64,000 nucleotides of DNA. Source: Microbacterium murale. GTDB taxonomy: Bacteria > Actinomycetota > Actinomycetes > Actinomycetales > Microbacteriaceae. Below are positions 18,247 to 26,900 of the stretch, in pieces (within the stretch, counting starts at the first letter, position 1; the number at the start of each line of letters is the position of its first letter). Below the pieces are notes generated by a model, which saw only the letters and a program-made list of their open reading frames with translations, searched no databases and was not told the origin of the DNA. The stretch is from assembly GCF_014635185.1 (NCBI RefSeq), contig NZ_BMCM01000001.1:620001-684000 (forward strand). Direction: 5' to 3'. A program made the position numbers and the translations under genes.

Positions 18247-19016
18247 AGTTCTTCAAGTCCGTGTTCTTCCTGCTCGCGCTGCCGATCATCCTCGTACTGC
18301 TGTGGTGGATCTCCACGATCGTGAACCCGACGTTCTTCGTGCCGACGCCCGGCGAGCTGATCACCACCTTCTTCGGCACCTGGTTCGGCGATCGGTTCAC
18401 GGAAGACGTACTGCCCAGCATCGGGAGGCTGTTCCTCGGCATAGCCGGGTCGATCATCGTCGGCGTCGTGCTCGGCATCCTGATCGGATCGTTCCGTCCG
18501 CTGCGTCAGCTTCTCGAGCCGCTGCTGGAGTTCTTCCGCGCCATTCCGCCACCCGTGCTGCTGCCCCTGCTGATGATCATCATCGGCGTGAACTGGCGGA
18601 TGCAGGTGTTCGTGATCATCTTCGGATCGCTCTGGCCCGTACTTCTGAACACCGTCGAGGGCGTGCGCGCCACCGACGAGGTGCAACGGGACACGGCACG
18701 CAGCTACGGGCTCGGTCGCCTCGACCGGCTGCGCTACCTGACCCTGCCGGCGGCCGCCCCGCAGATCCTCACCGGGGTGCGGCAGAGCCTGTCGATCGCC
18801 CTCATCCTGATGGTCATCTCCGAGCTCTGGTACACCTCCGCCGGCCTCGGGTTCACCATCGTCCAATTCCAGCGCAACTTCGCCATCCCGGAGATGTGGA
18901 GCGGCATCCTCGTGCTGGGACTGATCGGTCTCGGCCTCGCGGTGCTCTTTCGCTACGTCGAGCGCTACATCCTCCGCTGGTATCACGGATTGAGAGAAGT
19001 CCAACGTGAGTCTTGA
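18243..19016 (+). CDS. ABC transporter permease (NitT/TauT), second subunit
   Basis: This 257-residue membrane protein has the EAA-type loop TDEVQRDTARSYGLGRLDRLRY and the following LPAAAPQILTGVRQSLSIALI. Its ATG overlaps the stop of the first permease gene (ATGA). I start it at 18243 rather than at an earlier in-frame ATG inside the first permease gene because the membrane protein starts cleanly with MKFFKSVFFLLALPI. Confidence 0.9.
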   Translation: MKFFKSVFFLLALPIILVLLWWISTIVNPTFFVPTPGELITTFFGTWFGDRFTEDVLPSIGRLFLGIAGSIIVGVVLGILIGSFRPLRQLLEPLLEFFRAIPPPVLLPLLMIIIGVNWRMQVFVIIFGSLWPVLLNTVEGVRATDEVQRDTARSYGLGRLDRLRYLTLPAAAPQILTGVRQSLSIALILMVISELWYTSAGLGFTIVQFQRNFAIPEMWSGILVLGLIGLGLAVLFRYVERYILRWYHGLREVQRES

Positions 19017-19839
19017 AACCACCACACCCGTCCTGCGCGTCGACGGACTGCGCAAGGTCTATCCGCCGGCGACACCGGGCGGCGAGAGCGTCGAGGCGAT
19101 CCGCGATCTGACGTTCAGCATCCCGCAGGGGCAGCTGGTCTGCATCGTGGGCCCGTCCGGCGCCGGCAAGACCACACTGCTGAAGTGCATCGCCGGGCTG
19201 CTGCCCGCGACGGCAGGGAAGCTCGAGCTCGAGGGGAAGGCGATCACCGGTCCCCCGCGCACGATGGCTGTCGTCTTCCAGGAGTACGGCCGCAGCCTCT
19301 ACCCCTGGATGAGCGTGCAGGCCAATGTGGAGCTGCCGCTGAAGAGCGCAGGCAGCTCGAAGGCCGAACGACGCGAGCGCTCCAGCGAGGCACTGCACGC
19401 CGTCGGACTGGACGGCTCGGAAGACAAGTACCCGTGGCAGCTGTCCGGCGGAATGCAGCAGCGCGTCGCGATCGCCCGCGCCGTCGCGTACCGACCGCAG
19501 ATCCTGCTGATGGACGAACCCTTCGCCGCCGTCGACGCGCAGACCCGCGCCGACCTGGAAGACCTCGTGCGCAAGATCTGGAAGGAACTCGGCGTCACCG
19601 TACTGTTCGTCACGCACGACATCGATGAGTCGGTGTATCTCGGTCAGCGCGTCATCGTGCTGTCGAACCGGCCGACGGTCGTGCAGGACGACGTCACGAT
19701 CGACCTGCCGGATGAGCGCGATCAGCTGTCGACGCGGTCCGATCCTCGATTCGTGGAACTGCGCCACCACATCTACGGTGAGATCCAACGGGCCAAGGGC
19801 AACAGCGGCGGAGACGAGCAGGTCGCGGCAACCGCCTGA
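19006..19839 (+). CDS. ABC transporter ATP-binding protein (NitT/TauT)
   Basis: This 277-residue ATPase has Walker A GPSGAGKTT, a Q-loop in VFQEYGRSLYPWM, signature QLSGGMQQRVAIARA, Walker B ILLMDEPFAAVDAQTR and switch His in FVTHDIDESVYL. This matches SsuB/TauB-type importers. It begins with GTG inside the end of the second permease gene (11-base overlap), completing the binding protein, permease, permease and ATPase set. Confidence 0.92.
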   Translation: MSLETTTPVLRVDGLRKVYPPATPGGESVEAIRDLTFSIPQGQLVCIVGPSGAGKTTLLKCIAGLLPATAGKLELEGKAITGPPRTMAVVFQEYGRSLYPWMSVQANVELPLKSAGSSKAERRERSSEALHAVGLDGSEDKYPWQLSGGMQQRVAIARAVAYRPQILLMDEPFAAVDAQTRADLEDLVRKIWKELGVTVLFVTHDIDESVYLGQRVIVLSNRPTVVQDDVTIDLPDERDQLSTRSDPRFVELRHHIYGEIQRAKGNSGGDEQVAATA

Positions 19840-19914
19840 CACCCACTCGGTCTTCGTTCTGAGAGGACTCCGATCATCGCCGACCCCCAACGCCCCCGCA
19901 CGCTTCACGGCGTC

Positions 19915-21078
19915 GTGGCAATCGTCGCGCTGTGCCTCGTCGCAGTCATGATGCGGCCGGCGATCTCGGCGGTCGGTCCGCTGATCGACCGCATGTCCGC
20001 GGACACCGGCATCCCGCTGGCGCTTCTTGGCGCGCTGTCGACGATCGTTCTGATCACGTGGGCAGTGGTGTCGCCTTTCGCACACGGCTTCGGGCGGCGA
20101 CTTGGGCTGGGAGGGGCGGTGCTCGCGGCGCTCGGCCTGCTCGGCGTCGGCTTGGTCGTGCGGTCGCTGCCGGGGTCGAGCGTGTGGCTGTGGATCGGCA
20201 CCGGGCTCATCGGCGTCGCGCTCGCGATCGGCAATGTCCTGATGCCCGCCGTGATCAAACGCGACTTCCCGTTGCGCGTGCCATTGATGATGGGCGTGTA
20301 CTCGGCGATCCTGGGCGGCGCAGGTGCCGTGGCATCCGGTCTGGCTGTTCCTTTCGCAGAGCTCAGCGGAGGCGATATCGGGGCTGGATGGCGGATGTCG
20401 CTCCTTCTCACCGGGGGTGCGGTTCTGCCGTTCGCGCTGATCACCTGGTGGCTCGCGAGTCGTCGCGGGATGCGCACAGCAGCACCGGTGGGACGCGCGC
20501 CGCGCACCGGGATCTGGCGCGATCCGGTGGCGTGGCTGGTCGCCGCCTACATGGGCGTGCAGTCGACGAGCTTCTACGTGCTGGTCACCTGGCTCGCCTC
20601 AGTGTCGATCGCGACCGGGCGCAGCGCCGCGATCGCCGGGGTCGACGTCATGGTCTACCAACTGTTCTCGCTCGTCGGCTCGCTCGCTGTGGCGCTGGTC
20701 ATGCGCGGGCACGGCGAACGGATCACGCCCGCCCTGCTTCCGGTGCTCGGTGTCGCCGGGGTGGTCGGACTGATGATCTGGCCCGGAGCGATCGGATTCT
20801 GGGTCGTGCCACTGGGGCTGTTCTCCGGCGCATCACTCGGAGTCTCACTGACCCTGATGGCGCAGCGCGCACGCGATCACAGCACCTCGTCCGCACTGTC
20901 GGGAATGTCTCAATCCGTCGGCTACGCCATCGCCGCGATCGGACCGGTTCTCTTCGGTGCGATCCACGCCGCCACCGGAAGCTGGACCCTGCCACTGGTC
21001 GTCCTCCTGGTGACGATGACGCTGCAGGCGGTCTTCGGCGTCTACGCCGCCCGCCCGCGTTTCGTCCTCGAGCGCTGA
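19915..21078 (+). CDS. MFS transporter, CynX/NimT-like
   Basis: This membrane protein of at least 387 residues has 12 helices and the CynX/NimT-type start ALCLVAVMMRPAISAVGPLI, with GFGRRLGLGGAVLAALG after helix 2. The true start is unclear. The GTG at 19915 has no ribosome-binding site and would begin inside the first helix. A strong GAGAGGA at 19861-19867 points instead to an in-frame ATC at 19876, which would add 13 residues (ADPQRPRTLHGVV after the initiator). It follows the ABC importer closely and may be in the same transcript. Substrate unknown. Confidence 0.78.
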   Translation: MAIVALCLVAVMMRPAISAVGPLIDRMSADTGIPLALLGALSTIVLITWAVVSPFAHGFGRRLGLGGAVLAALGLLGVGLVVRSLPGSSVWLWIGTGLIGVALAIGNVLMPAVIKRDFPLRVPLMMGVYSAILGGAGAVASGLAVPFAELSGGDIGAGWRMSLLLTGGAVLPFALITWWLASRRGMRTAAPVGRAPRTGIWRDPVAWLVAAYMGVQSTSFYVLVTWLASVSIATGRSAAIAGVDVMVYQLFSLVGSLAVALVMRGHGERITPALLPVLGVAGVVGLMIWPGAIGFWVVPLGLFSGASLGVSLTLMAQRARDHSTSSALSGMSQSVGYAIAAIGPVLFGAIHAATGSWTLPLVVLLVTMTLQAVFGVYAARPRFVLER

Positions 21079-21088
21079 GCCCTCCAGG

Positions 21089-21155
21089 CGAGACTGCAAC
21101 ACCACGCCGAGACAGCGGCGAATCGTCGCCGTCTCGGCGTGGTATTGCAGTCTCG
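21089..21155. repeat. Long imperfect palindrome between convergent genes
   Basis: Arms of 25 bases at 21089-21113 and 21131-21155 are complementary except for one position. Inside, GGCGA (21117) and TCGCC (21126) extend the stem around an ATCG loop, with three unpaired bases (AGC) on one side. It lies between two stop codons, so it can act as a two-way terminator. Its length and the GAGACTGCAA ends suggest a REP-like dispersed repeat. Confidence 0.75.
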
Positions 21156-21162
21156 GGAAGGA

Positions 21163-22881
21163 CTACTTCGTCGTGAACGGCAGCACGAGCCTCGACGGAT
21201 GCGCGGCGTCGCGGTAGACCTTGTGCGTCACGGGGCGCCCCACCGGAAGGTGGAACGCGTCCGGCGGCAGCAACGCGTTGTGCTCGTCGGCCAGCGGCTC
21301 GTCGTTCGACAGCTCCGCGATCAGCCGGTGCCCCGGCAGCAGCGTCGCCGCGAATGGGTAGATCCGCAGCACGTACTCCTCGATCTTGCCCGGCTCGACC
21401 GGCACCGCACGGGTGTGCGGATGGATCGGGTCACCCTCACGCGTGCGTTCGAGATCGAGCTCACGATGCGACGCCTTGAGATACGCCGACGTCAGCAACT
21501 GCCGCTTGCCGCCGGGCGCCTCGTCCCAGAACCGCATGATGAGGTTGGTGTCGGGCTGATCGATCTCGACGAACAGGTGCGCGGCGCCCGTGCCGATCAT
21601 CTCGACCGGCTCTTCGAATGCCGGCGTCGCCCAGCGCAGCACCTCGACCTTGTCGGTAACGGTGAGCGGCGCCTGATAGAAGCCGTCGGGGGCCGCGGCC
21701 GTCGCATCCATCGTCTCGGGCTCGGACGAGAGCCGCCCGCGAGTGCGCAGGAAGAGCGGCTTGTGCTCGACGGGCTTCGGCGGGAACTGGTCGCCGGTCG
21801 CGTACTCGCGCGTACCCTCGACGAACACGCTCACAGCGGGCTCGTCCATCACACCGTTGTCGATGCCCTTGATCCAGTGGTCGTACCAGCGGAACATCTT
21901 GTCGTGCTCTTCGACCCACGGCCGCGACTGCATCGGAGGGTACGAGCCGATCGTCAGCTTCTTCGGACCGCCGAGCTGGTTGAAAGCCTCGATCGTGCCG
22001 TCGATGGTCCACCCTCTCCCCTGGTCGATCTGCAGCCACACCGGCACCTCGACCTGCGCGGCGAGGTTCACCGGGTTGCGCTCCTCGTACCACTCACCAT
22101 CGAGCTCGTTGGTGATGATGTCGAACCACGCCTCGTGGTTGGTCGGGTAGTGCAGCGTGTGCACGAGGTTCGGCCATGCCTGCACATCCGGGTCGGCCAG
22201 GCGCGCAGCGACGCGGGCCTTGACGTCTTCGTCGGAGAGCGTCTCCAGCATCCGGCTCTTCACGCGGTCGGTGAACGCCCAGCCGCTGTCGCCGCCGCGG
22301 CCCTCACGGGCGGCGCGGGGCATGAACCACATGATGCCGCCGTGATAGGTGGTCTCGTAGAAGTCGAAGTGTCCGCCCGAGATGAACAGCGCCTTCAGGT
22401 GCGGCGGACGCTCGGCGGCCGCCAGCAGCTGCATCGACCCGAAGTAGGAGATGCCGATCATGCCGACGTTGCCATCGCACCATGGCTGCGCCGCGACCCA
22501 CTCGATGAAGTCGTACGCGTCCTGACCGAGCGAGACGCCGCCGGCGTTGTAGTTGCCGATGTGCTCGCCCTCAGAACCGCCCGAGCCGCGCAGGTCGCCG
22601 ATCACGTGCACATAGCCCTCGTCGACCACGCGCGCGATGTCGCCGGCCTCGATGCAGCCGTCCCACATGGGCGAGGGGCGGCGCTGCGGCGGCATCGTCA
22701 GTGCGAGCGCCTGCAGCTCCTTGCCGTAGGGGCTCAGCGCCACGAGCGCCGGGCGAGGCTCGTCAACGGAGGCGCCGTAGGCATCGGCGACGAGGGCGAC
22801 CCCATCGCGCATCGGCACCTGCAGATCCTTTTCGACGCGGATGGATCGTCCGGCGGTGTCGATCGTGTGAGTGCTGCTCAT
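21163..22881 (-). CDS. CocE/NonD-type hydrolase (S15 family)
   Basis: This 572-residue serine hydrolase has an N-terminal alpha/beta-hydrolase domain with DLRGSGGSEG and the nucleophile motif GISYFG, a helical cap region, and a C-terminal jelly-roll domain with RYSLRITR-like sequence ending near VTHKVYRDAAHPSRLVLPF. Cocaine esterase, X-Pro dipeptidyl peptidase and NonD share this layout, so ester or amide cleavage is expected. It is the last gene of the six-gene minus-strand operon that begins at 27887, and its ATG overlaps the stop of the preceding gene. No signal peptide is seen. Confidence 0.87.
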   Translation of the reverse strand: MSSTHTIDTAGRSIRVEKDLQVPMRDGVALVADAYGASVDEPRPALVALSPYGKELQALALTMPPQRRPSPMWDGCIEAGDIARVVDEGYVHVIGDLRGSGGSEGEHIGNYNAGGVSLGQDAYDFIEWVAAQPWCDGNVGMIGISYFGSMQLLAAAERPPHLKALFISGGHFDFYETTYHGGIMWFMPRAAREGRGGDSGWAFTDRVKSRMLETLSDEDVKARVAARLADPDVQAWPNLVHTLHYPTNHEAWFDIITNELDGEWYEERNPVNLAAQVEVPVWLQIDQGRGWTIDGTIEAFNQLGGPKKLTIGSYPPMQSRPWVEEHDKMFRWYDHWIKGIDNGVMDEPAVSVFVEGTREYATGDQFPPKPVEHKPLFLRTRGRLSSEPETMDATAAAPDGFYQAPLTVTDKVEVLRWATPAFEEPVEMIGTGAAHLFVEIDQPDTNLIMRFWDEAPGGKRQLLTSAYLKASHRELDLERTREGDPIHPHTRAVPVEPGKIEEYVLRIYPFAATLLPGHRLIAELSNDEPLADEHNALLPPDAFHLPVGRPVTHKVYRDAAHPSRLVLPFTTK

Positions 22882-23819
22882 GAGTCTGCTCCAGGGTCGG
22901 GGCTGAAGTGCGTGACGTACGCGTTCATCGTGGTGAAGAAGGGGGCAGGTTCCAGCGTCGGGTCTCCGGTATAGCCGAGCTCTTCGGCGACGAGCTGGAA
23001 CGGCGCGTACGGAGAATCGGTCTCTCGCAGGCCGCTCGCCAGGTGCGGGAGAACGGATGCGCGAATGCGCGCCTCGTTGTCGAGGCTTCCCTGAAGCGCG
23101 TCGAACGCATCAGTGACATCCAGCACCTCGGGCAGCGGCGAGCCGTCCGCACGACGATAGGGATGGCCGAGATACATGCGTTCGGGCCTGACGAGGTCGC
23201 GCAGGAACTCGAGACTCGCACGGTAGCGGTCGGGGTCCTCGTAGCCGGGGAATCCGGATGCTGCGCCGTAGGCCTGCACGGCGTCGCCGACGAAGACGTC
23301 GCGGGTCTCGTCGACGACATAGGCGACTGCACCGGCAGTGTGGCCGGGGATCGAGTGCGCAGTGACGCGGATGCCATCGCCGAGGTCGAGCACCTCGCCG
23401 CCGTCCAGGACGACGGTCGGCTCCATCTCACCGCTGATCGCGGCGCGGAGCAGTACCTCCTCCTTCGCCTCGCCCTCGGGGTCGGTCAGCCAGCGTCCTC
23501 GACCGGAGCGCCACTCGTCGACGTGCGCCTGCCGCGAGCGCAGCATCGGCGCGTCAGCACGATGGATGACGACCTCGGCCTTGCGCCCGGTGAGCTCCCA
23601 CAGCGCATGCGCACCGCCGACGTGATCGATGTGGCCGTGCGTGAGCAGGATCCAGCGCACGTCCTCGATGCGACGTCCGATCGCCTCGAGTCCGGCGCGC
23701 ATCCCGTCGATGGACTCGGTGACTCCGGTGTCGACGATCGCGGGTTCCGGCGCATCGATGAAGAAACTGCGCAGGCCGAATCGCCCCCACGGGGCGACGA
23801 GCGGGTGGATGTCGACCAT
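22878..23819 (-). CDS. Metallo-beta-lactamase-fold hydrolase
   Basis: This 313-residue protein carries the metal motif THGHIDHVGG, a second ligand region in SIPGHTAGAVAYV, the bridging Asp in VFVGDAVQ and a late His in YLGHPY, so both metal sites look intact. The C-terminal 90 residues form a helical extension seen in the glyoxalase II-like and lactonase-like groups. The start is the ATG at 23819, overlapping the stop of the esterase gene. Thioester, ester or lactone hydrolysis is likely; the operon suggests a catabolic role. Confidence 0.85.
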   Translation of the reverse strand: MVDIHPLVAPWGRFGLRSFFIDAPEPAIVDTGVTESIDGMRAGLEAIGRRIEDVRWILLTHGHIDHVGGAHALWELTGRKAEVVIHRADAPMLRSRQAHVDEWRSGRGRWLTDPEGEAKEEVLLRAAISGEMEPTVVLDGGEVLDLGDGIRVTAHSIPGHTAGAVAYVVDETRDVFVGDAVQAYGAASGFPGYEDPDRYRASLEFLRDLVRPERMYLGHPYRRADGSPLPEVLDVTDAFDALQGSLDNEARIRASVLPHLASGLRETDSPYAPFQLVAEELGYTGDPTLEPAPFFTTMNAYVTHFSPDPGADS

Positions 23820-24754
23820 CAGGCGTCCTTCACGAACGCGGCGGTCTCGGCGAATGCCGCACCGTACTCGGGCAGCCACGAGAAATGCTGCACGAAGCCG
23901 TGTCCCGCCCCCTCATGACGGTGCACGACCGTGCGCACTCCGGCATCCTTCAGACGCTGACCGTACAGCTCGCCCTCGTCGCGCATCGGATCGAACTCGC
24001 CGGTGAGGATGAGCGCCGGTGGCAGCCCCGTGAGGTCTGACCGCTTGATCGGCGAGACGCGCGGGTCGATCGGATCGGCGCCGGAGTCGAAGTAGAACTG
24101 GTTGAACGGCGCGATACCGGCAGTCTCCATGCCGTAGCCGACGGCGTTCTCGACCATGGACGGGTAGCGCTCGGGATCCAGATCGAGGTCGACCGACGGA
24201 TAGTAGAGAACTTGGTGCGTGATCCGGTCGATGCCTCGATCGTGCAGAGCGGATGCCACGACCGTGGCGACGGTTCCGCCCGAGCTGTCGCCGACAAGCG
24301 CGAGAACACCACCATCCCAGCCCGCTGCTTCGCCGTTCTCGAGAAGCCACTCGACGACGCCCGTGACGTCATCGATCGCGGCGGGGAACGGATGCTCCGG
24401 CGCCAGGCGGTAACCCACCGAGAACACGCGCAACCCCGTCGCGATCGCCAGTTGGCGCGCGATGTGGTCATGTGTGTTCAGGCTGCCGAGGAAGTACGCG
24501 CCGCCGTGGATGTAGACGATGGCTCCGGTCGCGGCATCCGACTGCGCGTACACCCGCACCGGGACGTCGCCGGCGGGAGTCGAGATCGTGCGATCGTCGA
24601 CGTGCGCGACCGGGTGACGGTCCTCAAGGGCGGGAACCTGCGCCTCCTCCCCCGCGCGCATGGCGGCGGGATCGAGGGGCGCTGCGTCGTCGGTATCGGG
24701 CTCGTCGTGCGGGAAGGATGCCAGGACGCGGGCGATCTCGGGATGCAGTGGCAT
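23819..24754 (-). CDS. Alpha/beta hydrolase (hormone-sensitive lipase-like esterase)
   Basis: This 311-residue cytoplasmic esterase has the HSL-family oxyanion motif YIHGGAYFLGS and the nucleophile motif VGDSSGGTVA. The catalytic Asp is in LTGEFDPMRDEG and the His in HEGAGHGF. HSL-type enzymes cleave short-chain esters and some lactones. It is the fourth gene of the operon, 12 bases after the monooxygenase gene, and overlaps the next gene by one base. Confidence 0.9.
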   Translation of the reverse strand: MPLHPEIARVLASFPHDEPDTDDAAPLDPAAMRAGEEAQVPALEDRHPVAHVDDRTISTPAGDVPVRVYAQSDAATGAIVYIHGGAYFLGSLNTHDHIARQLAIATGLRVFSVGYRLAPEHPFPAAIDDVTGVVEWLLENGEAAGWDGGVLALVGDSSGGTVATVVASALHDRGIDRITHQVLYYPSVDLDLDPERYPSMVENAVGYGMETAGIAPFNQFYFDSGADPIDPRVSPIKRSDLTGLPPALILTGEFDPMRDEGELYGQRLKDAGVRTVVHRHEGAGHGFVQHFSWLPEYGAAFAETAAFVKDA

Positions 24755-24766
24755 GGGTCCGTCTCC

Positions 24767-25912
24767 TCAGTTGGCGGATGCGGGCTCGGGGGTCGCAGGC
24801 CCGGCAGCGTCCGAGTCGGCGTGCTGACCGGGGAATCCGTCATCGAGCGCACCGGGGTCCCACCCGTTGCGCGACACGAACTGGTACCCGTCGGTGATCG
24901 GCTTGCGTGCGGCTTGGAAGGCTGCGAGTCCCTCCTTCGCCGAAGGGGCCGAGGCGAGAGCATCCGCCAGTCCCTTCGCGTCGAGGATGGCCGAGTTCGC
25001 CCCCTGCCCCTGGTGGTGCAGCATGGCGTGGGCCGCGTCGCCGACGAGCACCACCGAGTCGCTGTGCCAGGTGTCGACCGGATCGATGTCATAGGCTGCG
25101 CGGCAGTTGATCGTGTCGATGTCGATCGACTCGGTGATGTGCTCGAAGCGCGGGTCGAAGCCCTTGAGAGATGCCACGATGACCTCGCGGGTGACCACCG
25201 GCGACCAGGTCTCATCGTCAGAGGGCACCGTGATGTCGAACGACACCTGACCGCGGTGACGCAGCGGCAGCAGGTAGAGGTGCCGGTTGGTGGGGGCGTC
25301 GAAGTAGACGCGGAAGTCGTCGTCCTCGTCGAAGACACCCGGCACGAGCGAGATGTCGAACACGGCGCGGTAGGCGTGCTCATGCGCGAACACCGGAGCG
25401 TTGTCGCTGAACAGAGCCTTGCGCACGCGCGAACTGATGCCGTCGGCGCCGATCACCAGATCGGCCGTGACGCTCTCGCCGTTCTCGAACGTGACCGTGG
25501 CGGTGTCGCCGTTGTCGACGATCGACTCCATCCGGTGGCCGAACTTCACCATGCCCTCTGGCAGCACCGACATCAGCGCATCGATGAAATCCCGGCGGTG
25601 GATGAGATGCGTCGTGGTGCCGAACAGCTCCTTCTCGGGCCACTCCTCGGCGTGCACGAGATCGTCCTGCGGGGTGAGGATGCGGATGCCGTTGCTCGCT
25701 GTGCTCACGGCGGCGATGGCATCGTATGCACCCCACTCGCGGAATGCATCCATCGACGACGGACGAAGGCCGATGCCCGCGCCCACTTCGCCCGACTGGC
25801 GGGCCTGCTCGTAGACGGTGACGTTCGCGCCGCGCAGGCTCAGCGCCTTGGCGGTCGATGCGCCTGCGTATCCGGCGCCGATGATGGCGACGTTCAGTCC
25901 GTTGAGATCCAT
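24767..25912 (-). CDS. FAD-dependent aromatic monooxygenase (salicylate hydroxylase-like)
   Basis: This 381-residue group A flavoprotein shows the FAD-binding GxGxxG in VAIIGAGYAGAS, the DG motif in LVIGADGISSRVRKALF and the GD motif in VVLVGDAAHAMLHHQGQGANSA. Enzymes of this size hydroxylate salicylate, 3-hydroxybenzoate, 6-hydroxynicotinate and related rings with NAD(P)H. It lies four bases after a phosphotriesterase-like gene and before three hydrolases, so it may act on a phenolic product released by them. The substrate cannot be set from sequence. Confidence 0.87.
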   Translation of the reverse strand: MDLNGLNVAIIGAGYAGASTAKALSLRGANVTVYEQARQSGEVGAGIGLRPSSMDAFREWGAYDAIAAVSTASNGIRILTPQDDLVHAEEWPEKELFGTTTHLIHRRDFIDALMSVLPEGMVKFGHRMESIVDNGDTATVTFENGESVTADLVIGADGISSRVRKALFSDNAPVFAHEHAYRAVFDISLVPGVFDEDDDFRVYFDAPTNRHLYLLPLRHRGQVSFDITVPSDDETWSPVVTREVIVASLKGFDPRFEHITESIDIDTINCRAAYDIDPVDTWHSDSVVLVGDAAHAMLHHQGQGANSAILDAKGLADALASAPSAKEGLAAFQAARKPITDGYQFVSRNGWDPGALDDGFPGQHADSDAAGPATPEPASAN

Positions 25913-25915
25913 GGT

Positions 25916-26899
25916 TCACTCGCCTTCGAGAGGGGTGGTGGGCGCTGGTGTGGTGGTCGAGAAGAAGTCGGCGACGTTTCCGACGAAGAGCTGGTCGATG
26001 GTGGCGTCATCGACGCCGTCCTGCCTGAGGTCGGGGATGAGCTGCTCGAACAGGTAGTTGATCGTGTGCCCCTTGACGCCCGGCCAGCCCAGCGGGCTGC
26101 AGTTGGCGTCGGCGGCGACGAGCACCTTGTCGATCTGGCCCGAGCGCAGGTAGCGCATGAGGTGCTGGAAGCGCTCGTCGCGGTGGCGGCCCCAGAACGG
26201 CGGGTCTGGGAGCTCGAGGTCATAGCCGAAGGTGTCGAAGCCGATGCGACCGCCGGCCGAGACGATGCCCTCTTCGTCGACCTTGCCCTGGCTGACTCCG
26301 TCGTCGGCGTGGCCGAACAGCACGCGGGTGAGCGGCAGGCCCTCCTCGTTGAACACGTCGATCGCGGACTGCGCGTCGACGGCGAGGTGCGTGATGATCG
26401 GCGCACCCGTCGCCAGCGAGGCACGAGCGGCTGCGCGGTAGATGCGCAGGTCGAGCGGCAGCATCTTGAATCCTCGGCTCACGCCGACCTTGATGATGCC
26501 GGCCTTGCCGCCCGTGCGGCCGATGCCGACGGTCAGCTCGTGGATGAACTGGTCGGCCAGGTACTCGACGCTCGCCTCGGCGAAGTGCTTCAGTGCCGTG
26601 TCGCCGCCGACGAAGCCGGTGGACGCGATGATGTTGATGCCGGTCTTCTCGGAGATCGACTGGTAGTAGTCGATGTCGCGGCCGTTGCAGATGCCGGTGG
26701 CATCCACGAAGGTCTGCCCGCCGTACTCGGCGAACTTCCGCAGCTTCGGAATCGTCTCCTCGTAGCGCTGCTCTGGCGTCTTCCACCAGCGGGTGTCGAG
26801 CTCGCTGCCCGGCATCCCGTAGCCGATGTGCTCGTGGATCGAGGTGAAGCCGAGCTGCTCCACGGCGATGGGTCCGGTGACGGTGTTCACGCGGGTCAT
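25916..26899 (-). CDS. Phosphotriesterase-family amidohydrolase, metal site intact
   Basis: This 327-residue TIM-barrel hydrolase carries the whole binuclear metal site: HEH (His 22 and 24), the bridging Lys in AGIIKVGVS, His in IITHLAVD, His in VLFGHADDG and Asp in VLVAADANC. Members of this family hydrolyse lactones, phosphotriesters or amides. It is the second gene of the operon, directly downstream of a paralogue that has lost these ligands. Lactonase activity is the most likely guess given the hydrolase-rich setting. Confidence 0.86.
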   Translation of the reverse strand: MTRVNTVTGPIAVEQLGFTSIHEHIGYGMPGSELDTRWWKTPEQRYEETIPKLRKFAEYGGQTFVDATGICNGRDIDYYQSISEKTGINIIASTGFVGGDTALKHFAEASVEYLADQFIHELTVGIGRTGGKAGIIKVGVSRGFKMLPLDLRIYRAAARASLATGAPIITHLAVDAQSAIDVFNEEGLPLTRVLFGHADDGVSQGKVDEEGIVSAGGRIGFDTFGYDLELPDPPFWGRHRDERFQHLMRYLRSGQIDKVLVAADANCSPLGWPGVKGHTINYLFEQLIPDLRQDGVDDATIDQLFVGNVADFFSTTTPAPTTPLEGE

Positions 26900-26900
26900 G

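Noticed and set aside
21089..21155. Structured RNA or riboswitch
   Set aside because: It lies between two convergent stop codons, so it cannot lead a coding region; a terminator or repeat is simpler.
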